Below are positions 52,201-58,825 of a stretch of DNA of 58,825 nt, one piece after another. Made by a program: the position numbers and the translations under genes. Every line of letters begins with the position of its first letter. Position 1 is the stretch's first letter. Source of the stretch: an uncultured Gemmiger sp. (GTDB lineage: Bacteria; Bacillota; Clostridia; Oscillospirales; Ruminococcaceae); the NCBI GenBank assembly GCA_944382785.1, contig CALWNO010000011.1, forward strand, positions 1 through 58,825, in the 5' to 3' direction. The notes beneath the pieces are model-generated. The model worked only from the letters and a program-made list of their open reading frames with translations. It was not told the origin of the DNA and ran no database searches.

Positions 52201-54864
52201 TTATGCGTTCTTTTCCAGTTCCTTTTTCACAATGTCCTGCACAGCCTGCAGCGCATCATCGATCTTGGAGGTATCCCGGATACCAGCCATGGCGAAGTCG
52301 GGCTTGCCGCCGCCGTTGCCGCCGGCGATGGCCGCGATCTGCTTGACCAGGACACCGGCCTTCAGGCCCTTGGACTGAGCCTGCTTGCCCACACCCACAG
52401 CCAGGGTGGTCTTTTCGCCCTGAGAGCCGATGAGGGCACCCACAGCGTCGGGAGCCTTCTCACGCAGCTTGTCCATCATGCTGCGCAGGGTGTCGGGGCT
52501 GGTGCCGTTGAGGTACATGGTGACGATGCGCACCCCTTCCACCACAGCAGCGGATTCAAACATGCCATCGATCTGGGAGGCAGCCAGCTGGGCCTTGGCG
52601 ATATCCAACTGCTTGCCGGTCTCCTTGAGTTCTGCGCTCACCGCCTCGGCGCGGGCAGGCACATCCTTGATGTTGTTGGCCTTCAGGGCAACGGCGGTGC
52701 GGGTCAGCTCCTCGGTGCGCTCGTCCAGCAGAGCCAGCACGCCGTAGGCGGTGGTAGCCTCGATACGGCGGATGCCGGCGGCCACGCTGCTCTCGGACAG
52801 GATCTTGAAACAGCCGATCTCGGCGGTGTTGTGCACATGGGTGCCGCCACAGAATTCTACGCTCCAGTTGCCGGCGTCCACCACGCGGACGATGTCGCCG
52901 TACTTCTCACCGAACAGGGCCATGGCACCCATCTTCTTGGCTTCCTCAATGGGCAGGTTGTTGATGTTGACGGGGATAGCGGCGTAGATCTTCTCATTGA
53001 CGCGCCGTTCCACTTCGGCCAGTTCTTCCGGAGTGACCGCGCTGAAATGGGTGAAGTCAAAACGAGTGATATGATCGTCCTGATAGCTGCCGGCCTGGTG
53101 CACATGGTCGCCCAGCACTTCCCGCAGAGCCTTCTGCATCAGATGGGTGGCGGTGTGGTTGCGGCAGATGGCGGCGCGGCGGGCGGTATCCACGCTGGCG
53201 TTCACCTCATCGCCCACATGGATGGTACCATCCAGCAGAGTGCAGGTGTGAACAAAGTAGCCCTTCGGGGTCTTCTTCACGCCCATAACCTTCAGGTTGG
53301 CATCCTTGCAGGACAGGTAACCGGTGTCGGCCACCTGGCCGCCCATCTCGGCATAGAAGGGAGTGTGGTCCAGCACAACCAGAACGCCCTCACGGGGGTC
53401 AGAGTCGTCGGAAGCCACGGCGTCGCAGATCTCCTCGCCATCGGACAGGGCCACCACGGTGGCGGTCTCGCTCAGGGTGTCATAGCCGTCAAAGACGGTG
53501 GCTTCGGCGCTCAGCTCACCGAACAGGTCGGCGGCCCAGCCGGAGATATCCTTGGACAGGCGCTCGGCGCGGGCGCGCTCCCGCTGCTTGGTCATCTCCA
53601 CATGGAAGGCATCCTCGTCCACTTGAATGCCCGCTTCGGCGGCGATCTCTTTGGTCAGGTCCAGAGGGAAGCCGAAGGTATCGTTGAGCTTGAAGGCGTC
53701 CGGGCCGGACAGGACAGTCTCATTCTTGCTCTTCAGATCGTCCAGCATGCCGTTGAGGATGTTCAAGCCAGCATCGATGGTGCGGGAGAAGCGTTCCTCC
53801 TCGGTGCCGATGACCTTCTTGATGTACTCCTCATGCTCACGCAGTTCGGGGTAGCCGGCCTCGCTGGAGACGATGACCGTCTCCACCAGATCGGTCAGGA
53901 AGGGGCCCTGGATGCCCAGCATACGGCCATGACGGGCCGCACGGCGCAGCAGGCGGCGGAAAACGTAGCCGCGGCCTTCGTTGGAAGGCAGGATGCCGTC
54001 GGAAGCCATGAAGGTGGTAGAACGGATATGGTCAGTGATGACGCGGATGGAGATATCATCCTTCTCGTTCTCGCCGTACTTCTTGCCGGACAGGCGCTCC
54101 ACATGGTGCAGAACGGAGGCGACGGTGTCCACCTCGAACAGGTTGCCCACATCCTGCATCACGCAGGCCAGACGCTCCAGGCCCATGCCGGTATCAATGT
54201 TGGGCTTGGGCAGGCGCTCGTAGTGGCCCTTGCCGTCGGAGTCAAACTGACTGAATACCAGGTTCCAGATCTCCATGTAGCGGTCGCAGTCACAGCCGAC
54301 CTTGCAGGTGGGCTTGCCGCAGCCGTGCTCGGGTCCGCGGTCATAATAGATTTCGGAGCAGGGGCCGCAGGGACCGGAGCCGTGCTCCCAGAAGTTGTCT
54401 TCCTTGCCGAAACGGACCATATGGTCTTCGGGGATGCCAACCTTCTTGGTCCAGATATCGTAAGCTTCATCGTCGTCCAGATAGACGGAGATGTACAGCT
54501 TGTCGGCGGGGATCTCCAGTTCACCGGTCAGGAATTCCCAGGCCCAGGGAATGACCTCTTCCTTGAAGTAGTCCTGAAAGCTGAAGTTGCCCAGCATCTC
54601 AAAGAAGGTGCCGTGACGGGCGGTGATGCCCACGCGCTCGATATCGGGGGTGCGGATGCACTTCTGGCAAGTGGTCACACGATGGCGCGGAGGTTCTTCC
54701 TGGCCCAGGAACCACTTCTTCATGGGGGCCATGCCGCTGTTGATCAGCAGCAGGCTGGGGTCGTCCTTCGGAACCAGCGGGAAGCTGCCCAGGCGCAGGT
54801 GGCCTTTGGTCTCAAAGAAATGCAGGTACTTTTCGCGCAGTTCATTCAATCCGGTCCATTGCAT
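52201..54864 (-). CDS. alaS: Alanyl-tRNA synthetase
   Basis: Charges tRNA-Ala. The 887 residues comprise the class II catalytic domain (FFETKGHLRLGSFPLVP, RTPDIERVG, RHGTFFEMLGNFSFQDYF), the tRNA-recognition region, the editing domain with HTATHLMQKAL (HxxxH) and CGGTHV, and the C-terminal C-Ala domain (GGGNGGGKPDFAMAG). Length is normal. ATG at 54864 (GGGAG 10 bases upstream) is preferred to one 3 codons earlier. Expression is under T-box control. Confidence 0.97.
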   Translation of the reverse strand: MQWTGLNELREKYLHFFETKGHLRLGSFPLVPKDDPSLLLINSGMAPMKKWFLGQEEPPRHRVTTCQKCIRTPDIERVGITARHGTFFEMLGNFSFQDYFKEEVIPWAWEFLTGELEIPADKLYISVYLDDDEAYDIWTKKVGIPEDHMVRFGKEDNFWEHGSGPCGPCSEIYYDRGPEHGCGKPTCKVGCDCDRYMEIWNLVFSQFDSDGKGHYERLPKPNIDTGMGLERLACVMQDVGNLFEVDTVASVLHHVERLSGKKYGENEKDDISIRVITDHIRSTTFMASDGILPSNEGRGYVFRRLLRRAARHGRMLGIQGPFLTDLVETVIVSSEAGYPELREHEEYIKKVIGTEEERFSRTIDAGLNILNGMLDDLKSKNETVLSGPDAFKLNDTFGFPLDLTKEIAAEAGIQVDEDAFHVEMTKQRERARAERLSKDISGWAADLFGELSAEATVFDGYDTLSETATVVALSDGEEICDAVASDDSDPREGVLVVLDHTPFYAEMGGQVADTGYLSCKDANLKVMGVKKTPKGYFVHTCTLLDGTIHVGDEVNASVDTARRAAICRNHTATHLMQKALREVLGDHVHQAGSYQDDHITRFDFTHFSAVTPEELAEVERRVNEKIYAAIPVNINNLPIEEAKKMGAMALFGEKYGDIVRVVDAGNWSVEFCGGTHVHNTAEIGCFKILSESSVAAGIRRIEATTAYGVLALLDERTEELTRTAVALKANNIKDVPARAEAVSAELKETGKQLDIAKAQLAASQIDGMFESAAVVEGVRIVTMYLNGTSPDTLRSMMDKLREKAPDAVGALIGSQGEKTTLAVGVGKQAQSKGLKAGVLVKQIAAIAGGNGGGKPDFAMAGIRDTSKIDDALQAVQDIVKKELEKNA

Positions 54865-54920
54865 TGTTCTCAATCTCCCATTTTTCTATTGATGTGGTAC
54901 GGCTGTGGAGGGTTTACCGC

Positions 54921-55164
54921 AAAAACAAAAACAGCCTCCGTCCCGCCAAGGGACGAAGGCCAGTATAGCTTCCGTGGTACCACCCAAGTTGCAGGGAGTA
55001 CTTCCCTGCCGCTTTGCTTGCGTTAACGCCGCAACTGCGCCCGGTTCTGCCGGGGGCTCCGGGGTGGCTTTGTCACAGATACGGCGGAAACCTTTCAGCT
55101 GCCGGTTTCCTCTCTTGTAGCCGGGTCCTGTGACATTGGCCCTTTCTCAGCCGTTGTCATATCC
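54921..55164 (-). ncRNA. T-box leader of alaS
   Basis: Reading the minus strand from 55164: a stem I built on TGTCACAG/CTGTGACA, with GCC (55085-55083) at the expected specifier-loop place (alanine codon), then the antiterminator T-box GGGTGGTACCACGGA (54985-54971), then a terminator GCCTTCGTCCC/GGGACGGAGGC (54960-54933) and a T-run. Uncharged tRNA-Ala should stabilise the antiterminator. GCC matches the GGC anticodon of the window's two tRNA-Ala genes. Confidence 0.9.
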
Positions 55165-55170
55165 TTTGAT

Positions 55171-55199
55171 AGTATACGACGCTCTTGCCCGGTTGTCAA
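55171..55199 (-). promoter_or_regulatory. Promoter of T-box-alaS
   Basis: On the minus strand TTGACA (55194-55199) and TATACT (55171-55176) are 17 bases apart. The -35 lies over the stop codon of the upstream PBP gene. Confidence 0.9.
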
Positions 55200-56845
55200 C
55201 CTTCCACAGACAGATTTTCCGCCGTTTCTGCGGTATTTTGCCCTGCCTCCACGCTGATGGCGTCCACCACCCGGGCAAAGATGGCCGCACTGGAGATTTC
55301 GGGTTCCAGCGTGGTGTCCTGCAGGACGGTCACGGTGTACCGGGGTGCTTCCGCCGGCCAGAATCCGGAGAACCAGTAGTTGAGCAGTTCCTCTCCTTCC
55401 TGGTTGAACTGTCCGGTTTGGGCTGTGCCGGTCTTGCCGCCCGCCTGGCCCGCCTCCGGGGCAGCCTGACGGCCAATGCCTTCTTCTACCACGCTGGTGA
55501 GCATACTGCGCAGGATCTCCGCCGTATCACCCTCACAGACCCGCACATCTTCCGCCGTTTCCACTGGCTGGACCAGCTGCATGGTATCGGCATCCACCAC
55601 GCCCCGCACAAGGCGGGGGGCTTTCCAGATGCCGCCGTCGGCCACCGTGTTCATCATAGCCGTGATCTGCAGCGGGGTGACCGTCAGGGCCCCCTGCCCG
55701 AAAGAGAGCATGGCCAGCTGACCGCCGTCGGCATCGGCCACGGCGGAGGCCTGAGGCAGGTTGCCCTCAGCACTTTTGAGCCCCGGCGCCACCGCCGTGG
55801 CCTGCCCGAAGCCGAAAGCCCGGGCAGTTTCCAGAATGCGCTCTCCGCCCAACAGCTGTCCCAGCCTGATGAAGTAACAGTTGCAGCTTTGCTCCAGGGC
55901 GCCCCGCAGGTTCACCTGCCCGTGGGCCCGGCCCTCGGCGCAGCGGAACACCTGATCCCCCACCTCCACGCTGCCGGTGCACTCGTGTGTGAACCAGCTG
56001 TACCCTGCCTGGTAGGCAGCTGCCGCCAACACCACCTTGAACACTGACCCGGCGCTGAAGGCGGACAGCGGGCGATTGATCAGGGAAGTATCATCCGCCT
56101 CAATGCTCTTGACCAGGTTTTCCGGGTCAAACTCCGGCATGCTTACACTGGCCAGGATCTCTCCTGTCTCCGTGTCCATAACCAGGATGCATCCCCGTTC
56201 CATGGTCTGGGCGGCGATGCCCTCGCAGGCACGCTGCAGGTTGGCGTCCAGGGTCAGCTGAACCCCCTGATTGGTGCCGTCAGAGGAATCCAGTTCCGGC
56301 CGGGTACCGGTCATCAGGGAGCCTTGGGCAGTGGTGGCACAGCTGACGGTGCGTGTCTCCCCTGCCTGGGCCAGTACGTCCTCATAGGCCAGTTCCAGAC
56401 CGGAGACCCCTACTCCATCCCCGTTCAGGTAACCAATGAGATGCCGTGCAATAGGATTGGGCAGGTAGCGTCGGGCGCCGGTATAGGTATACACCCCGTT
56501 GGCGCTGAGATCGGTATTGACTTCCACCAGAAAGGGGGTCATGCTGTTGCGCTTTTCGTACAATTCCGCCTGTTCTTCAAATCCCACATACGGAAATAGA
56601 GTAGCATAACTGGAATCCCCGGGAATGCACAGTGCATACCAGCGGGGTTCAGTGCCGGTCAACGGACGACCATCCCGGTCATAAAAGTTACCCCGGCTGC
56701 GGGGCAGTTCGGTCTGTGAAAGGCTCTGGCCTCCCGCACTGGCTGCGTAGGCAGTATCAGTACAGATCCAGTACACCCGGCACAAGATGGCCGCACACAG
56801 CACCGCCAGCAGGCTACACATGGAATACAACCGCCGTAAACTCAT
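55196..56845 (-). CDS. Class B penicillin-binding protein (transpeptidase)
   Basis: Peptidoglycan transpeptidase, 549 residues, anchored by one N-terminal helix (about 5-25). The motifs are SVFK (catalytic Ser267), SCN (320-322) and KTGTAQ (471-476). RGNFYDRDGRPL near residue 51 marks the dimerisation/pedestal domain. It is shorter than SpoVD or FtsI with PASTA, so which divisome or spore complex it serves is unclear. Its stop codon lies under the alaS promoter -35. Upstream on the same strand, 120 bases away, is a VanZ-like gene. Confidence 0.9.
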   Translation of the reverse strand: MSLRRLYSMCSLLAVLCAAILCRVYWICTDTAYAASAGGQSLSQTELPRSRGNFYDRDGRPLTGTEPRWYALCIPGDSSYATLFPYVGFEEQAELYEKRNSMTPFLVEVNTDLSANGVYTYTGARRYLPNPIARHLIGYLNGDGVGVSGLELAYEDVLAQAGETRTVSCATTAQGSLMTGTRPELDSSDGTNQGVQLTLDANLQRACEGIAAQTMERGCILVMDTETGEILASVSMPEFDPENLVKSIEADDTSLINRPLSAFSAGSVFKVVLAAAAYQAGYSWFTHECTGSVEVGDQVFRCAEGRAHGQVNLRGALEQSCNCYFIRLGQLLGGERILETARAFGFGQATAVAPGLKSAEGNLPQASAVADADGGQLAMLSFGQGALTVTPLQITAMMNTVADGGIWKAPRLVRGVVDADTMQLVQPVETAEDVRVCEGDTAEILRSMLTSVVEEGIGRQAAPEAGQAGGKTGTAQTGQFNQEGEELLNYWFSGFWPAEAPRYTVTVLQDTTLEPEISSAAIFARVVDAISVEAGQNTAETAENLSVEG

Positions 56846-56924
56846 CTTGCCCGCCCTCCTTTCGGAATGTTCCTCATGAGGAGTATGCCCTAAACCGGGG
56901 CAGGCTTATACAGGCAGTTTATGC

Positions 56925-56955
56925 AAAAAATCCCGCCGGTATGGGTTCCGGCGGG
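56925..56955 (-). terminator. Terminator of VanZ-like gene
   Basis: On the minus strand CCCGCCGG (56955-56948) and CCGGCGGG (56939-56932) form a stem followed by ATTTTTT. It separates the VanZ-like gene from the PBP gene. Confidence 0.85.
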
Positions 56956-56965
56956 TTGTCATGTC

Positions 56966-57439
56966 TTATTGCTGTTTTGCGGCCCGCTTTTCTCTGCGGC
57001 GCAGCCACCAGACGGCAGCTCCGGCCAGCAGAATGCCCGGCACAAAGCCCAGGGCATCCACCCCCACATCGGTGGCCAGCATGGCGCGACCGGGCACGAA
57101 AAACTGGTGCACCTCATCAGAAACGGCAAAGGCCGTGCAGGCCAGTACCGCCAGAATCCCGCACCAGGGCAAGCCTTTGCTCCACCGCCAGGTCACGGCC
57201 GTGGCCATCATGCCGGCGCCCAGGACCGCGTAGATATACACGTGGGCCCACTTGCGGACGTTGGCCTGTACATTGCCGCTGAACCATTCGGGAATGAACA
57301 CATCCGCCGTGCCGCTCTGCTGCATCCTGTCCAGTACCTGCTCGCTCAAAGCGCCGGACTGGCTGCCCGGCTGGGAGGAAAAATAAAAAATCAGCGCCAT
57401 GACCCCCAGAGTGATGGCCAGGGAAATCCACTTTTTCAT
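56966..57439 (-). CDS. VanZ-family membrane protein
   Basis: A 157-residue membrane protein with four to five helices. VanZ features are FYFSSQPGSQSGALSE near residue 18, the RKWAHVYIYAVLGA helix (about 62-75) and the SDEVHQFFVPGRAMLATDVGVDALG region (about 108-132). VanZ confers low-level teicoplanin tolerance in enterococci, but most chromosomal relatives have no assigned role. ATG at 57439 has AAGGAG 7 bases upstream. It ends at a terminator. Confidence 0.9.
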   Translation of the reverse strand: MKKWISLAITLGVMALIFYFSSQPGSQSGALSEQVLDRMQQSGTADVFIPEWFSGNVQANVRKWAHVYIYAVLGAGMMATAVTWRWSKGLPWCGILAVLACTAFAVSDEVHQFFVPGRAMLATDVGVDALGFVPGILLAGAAVWWLRRREKRAAKQQ

Positions 57440-57506
57440 TGCAATGCTCCTTATCGTTCCAGCTTCCAGCATAGCAGGTTTGCCCACATTGCGCAAGCAC
57501 AAACAA

Positions 57507-57524
57507 AAGCCCCGCCGGGGGCTT
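57507..57524 (-). terminator. Short hairpin between VanZ gene and IS element
   Basis: AAGCCCC (57507-57513) and GGGGCTT (57518-57524) form a 7-bp stem; on the minus strand TTGTTTG follows, so it may be a weak terminator for transcripts leaving the insertion sequence. Confidence 0.5.
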
Positions 57525-57589
57525 GCGAGTGGACCGCCCCAGATTGTGCAGACAGCACAAAAAGAGCCCCTGAGTAGGAATATTGAATT

Positions 57590-58450
57590 TTAGCAGGAGT
57601 GGCGCAGCGTCAGCGGCGCCACTCCTGTTTTTGTTTGGATGCGCTCATGGTTGTAAAAGTGAATGTAACGGTCAATCATCTCATTGGCTTCGGAGAAGGT
57701 TGCCGGCTTGTGGCGGTAGATGCACTCTGTTTTGAGAATGGAGAAGAAATTTTCTGCCATTGCATTGTCATACGGGTTCCCACGTCTTGACATCGAAGGC
57801 GTAATGCCGTATTGTTGAGTCAGCTCAAAATATGCTTGTGAGGCGTACTGAGCTCCTTGGTCGCTGTGGAGGTGCAACTCCGCGGCGACCTTCTTCTTTT
57901 CTCTGAGGACTGCCTGGCGGATGGTATCCAGAACCAGATTCACGCTTTGTTCCGTTCCGGTCTTGTAGGCCACAATGCTGTTGTCGTACAGATCTCGGAT
58001 CATAGACAGGTACAACACCCCTTGCTTGGTTTGAATGTAGGAAATATCCGTTACCCATTTGCTGTTTGGTGTTTCGGCATGAAAATCACGGTTCAGTAGA
58101 TTTTCATATTTGTGCAGCTGCTCACCCATCCGCTGCCACCTTTTGCGGCGGCGAATCTCGGCCAGCAGGTCATATTTCTTCATGACACGAAGAATCGTCT
58201 TGGGATTGTGGTAAATCCCTTTGCTGCCTTTCAGCCACTGCCACATCCGTCGGTAACCGTAAGTATGAAAGCATTTTGTTTGCTGCTGTCGAATCGTTTC
58301 AGCAAGAGTTGCATCCTTTTCGGGACGGTTCATCCGTTTTACAAAGCTGTAATAGCCACTTCTGGACACTGCAAAGAATCGGCACATGGCAAGCACAGGA
58401 TATTTTTCTTTGTACCGGTAAATCACAGCATATTTTGCCTTTGTTCTCAC
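57590..58450 (-). CDS. IS3-family transposase OrfB (DDE integrase)
   Basis: Catalytic transposase of 286 residues: N-terminal HTH_21 region (HTYGYRRMWQWLKG), then an rve integrase core with DDE residues in WVTDISYI (Asp), HSDQGAQY (Asp) and GNPYDNAMAENFFSILKTE (Glu). All three are intact, so it looks functional. The start is GTG at 58450, overlapping the OrfA stop (GTGA), suggesting either coupled translation or the programmed -1 frameshift usual in IS3; no slippery A-run is obvious. Confidence 0.93.
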   Translation of the reverse strand: MRTKAKYAVIYRYKEKYPVLAMCRFFAVSRSGYYSFVKRMNRPEKDATLAETIRQQQTKCFHTYGYRRMWQWLKGSKGIYHNPKTILRVMKKYDLLAEIRRRKRWQRMGEQLHKYENLLNRDFHAETPNSKWVTDISYIQTKQGVLYLSMIRDLYDNSIVAYKTGTEQSVNLVLDTIRQAVLREKKKVAAELHLHSDQGAQYASQAYFELTQQYGITPSMSRRGNPYDNAMAENFFSILKTECIYRHKPATFSEANEMIDRYIHFYNHERIQTKTGVAPLTLRHSC

Positions 58451-58761
58451 TTCCTTCCTGTGGATCGCAGAAAATCCCGCAGCAATTCATTCTCCATTCG
58501 CAGACGTCGGATCTCGTAAGCCTGTTCTGCAATGATATCTCTGGGCTCAGCATCTTTCCGTTTTCGTCCCCTGGGCCGAATCGTAATCCCGGCTTCCCGC
58601 TTCCGCTGTTTGGCTCTCTCCCGTTTCACAAGGCTCTTTACGACATACTTATCCCGAAACCCAAAATGCTCCGCTACTTCTCTCTGCGTTTTTCCGGAGG
58701 CAAGCATAGCTTCGATTTCCGGAAACAATTCCTCCACATGCGTGTAATTTCTTTTACTCAT
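58447..58761 (-). CDS. IS3-family transposase OrfA (DNA-binding)
   Basis: A 104-residue DNA-binding subunit. The HTH is KTQREVAEHFGFRDKYVV (about residues 24-41), followed by a basic region (RPRGRKRKDAEP) and a short leucine zipper (YEIRRLRMENELLRDFL) for dimerisation with OrfB. It ends 4 bases inside OrfB. A strong stem-loop lies just upstream of its start. Confidence 0.9.
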   Translation of the reverse strand: MSKRNYTHVEELFPEIEAMLASGKTQREVAEHFGFRDKYVVKSLVKRERAKQRKREAGITIRPRGRKRKDAEPRDIIAEQAYEIRRLRMENELLRDFLRSTGRK

Positions 58762-58766
58762 AGTAA

Positions 58767-58809
58767 TACCCCCTGATGTAGTACTTTTATTTTCCTACAT
58801 CAGGGGGTA
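58767..58809. repeat. Perfect 15-bp stem-loop at the 5' end of the IS
   Basis: TACCCCCTGATGTAG (58767-58781) and its exact complement (58795-58809) flank a 13-base spacer. The outer arm doubles as part of the inverted terminal repeat. In mRNA, it would end 6 bases before the orfA ATG and could hide its ribosome site. Confidence 0.88.
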
Positions 58810-58825
58810 CTTTGTCTATTGTCCG

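Larger units (their letters stand above)
57545..58825 (-). mobile_element. IS3-family insertion sequence, right tip at or beyond window edge
   Basis: Two overlapping genes (helix-turn-helix OrfA and DDE integrase OrfB) are bounded by similar, imperfect inverted ends: GAGCCCCTGAGTAGGAAT near 57564-57581 and, on the other strand, CCCCCTGATGTAGGAAAA near 58805-58788. The outer limits (about 57545 and 58825 or just beyond) are estimates; no target duplication can be checked. Confidence 0.8.

Noticed and set aside
52096-55026. A 976-codon plus-strand frame antisense to alaS
   Set aside because: Antisense shadow of alaS and its T-box; no ribosome site and no recognisable domain.

Overview
The window reads as chromosome of a GC-rich, spore-forming Clostridia, most likely Oscillospiraceae close to Gemmiger, Subdoligranulum or Faecalibacterium. 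This rests on gene content and order: spoIIGA-sigE-sigG, yqfC-yqfD-phoH-ybeY-dgkA-era-yqzL-recO, lon-ysxC, a T-box in front of alaS, an L-box in front of asd, and many TTG starts with strong Shine-Dalgarno sites. The genus is inference; no rRNA is present. Coding density is high and almost everything is housekeeping or sporulation related.

Layout. 1-6000 (minus strand): tRNA-Gly, hslO, a methyltransferase, ysxC, lon and a lipid kinase, probably one operon. 6110-13450: DUF421 protein, PRC-barrel protein, HAD hydrolase, then a sporulation block (sigG, an unknown membrane protein gene on the opposite strand, sigE, spoIIGA), then a radical SAM/SPASM gene divergent from a TetR regulator. 13466-22391 (minus): a DNA repair/translation/sporulation operon (yqfC, yqfD, phoH, ybeY, dgkA, era, yqzL-like, recO, mutS2, unknown gene). 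22455-24633 (plus): YlbJ-like protein, a four-Cys mini-protein and a DUF2238-like membrane protein. 24716-29136: tRNA-Thr, ligA, and an AT-richer islet (Phd/Doc toxin-antitoxin and a sugar O-acetyltransferase) bounded by two identical, convergent tRNA-Ala(GGC) genes.

29220-38423: yunB, a ClC channel-like gene and a compact type IV filament-like cluster (transglutaminase lipoprotein, PilC, four small single-TM pilin-like proteins, PilT-type ATPase; no PilB or PilD seen), then yfcE, a GNAT and queA. 38444-43513 (plus): lysine riboswitch controlling asd-dapA-dapB, plus a CapA-like lipoprotein and a stand-alone aspartokinase-type ACT protein. 43537-47389: CPBP protease-like, small membrane protein and XRE regulator (minus); nadE (plus). 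47461-57439 (minus): rnmV, holA, comEC, a phosphoribosyltransferase, a HIT protein, T-box-controlled alaS, a class B PBP and a VanZ-like protein. About 57545 to the window end is an IS3-family insertion sequence.

The most unusual items are the filament-like cluster with non-canonical pilin-like proteins, a ComEC whose C-terminal metallo-beta-lactamase-like domain has no visible metal-binding motif, the extra genes and extra RNA hairpins in the lysine operon, and the inverted tRNA-Ala pair around a toxin-antitoxin islet. Roles for these are inference. All coordinates, spacings and motifs were read by eye; no database search or folding program was run.
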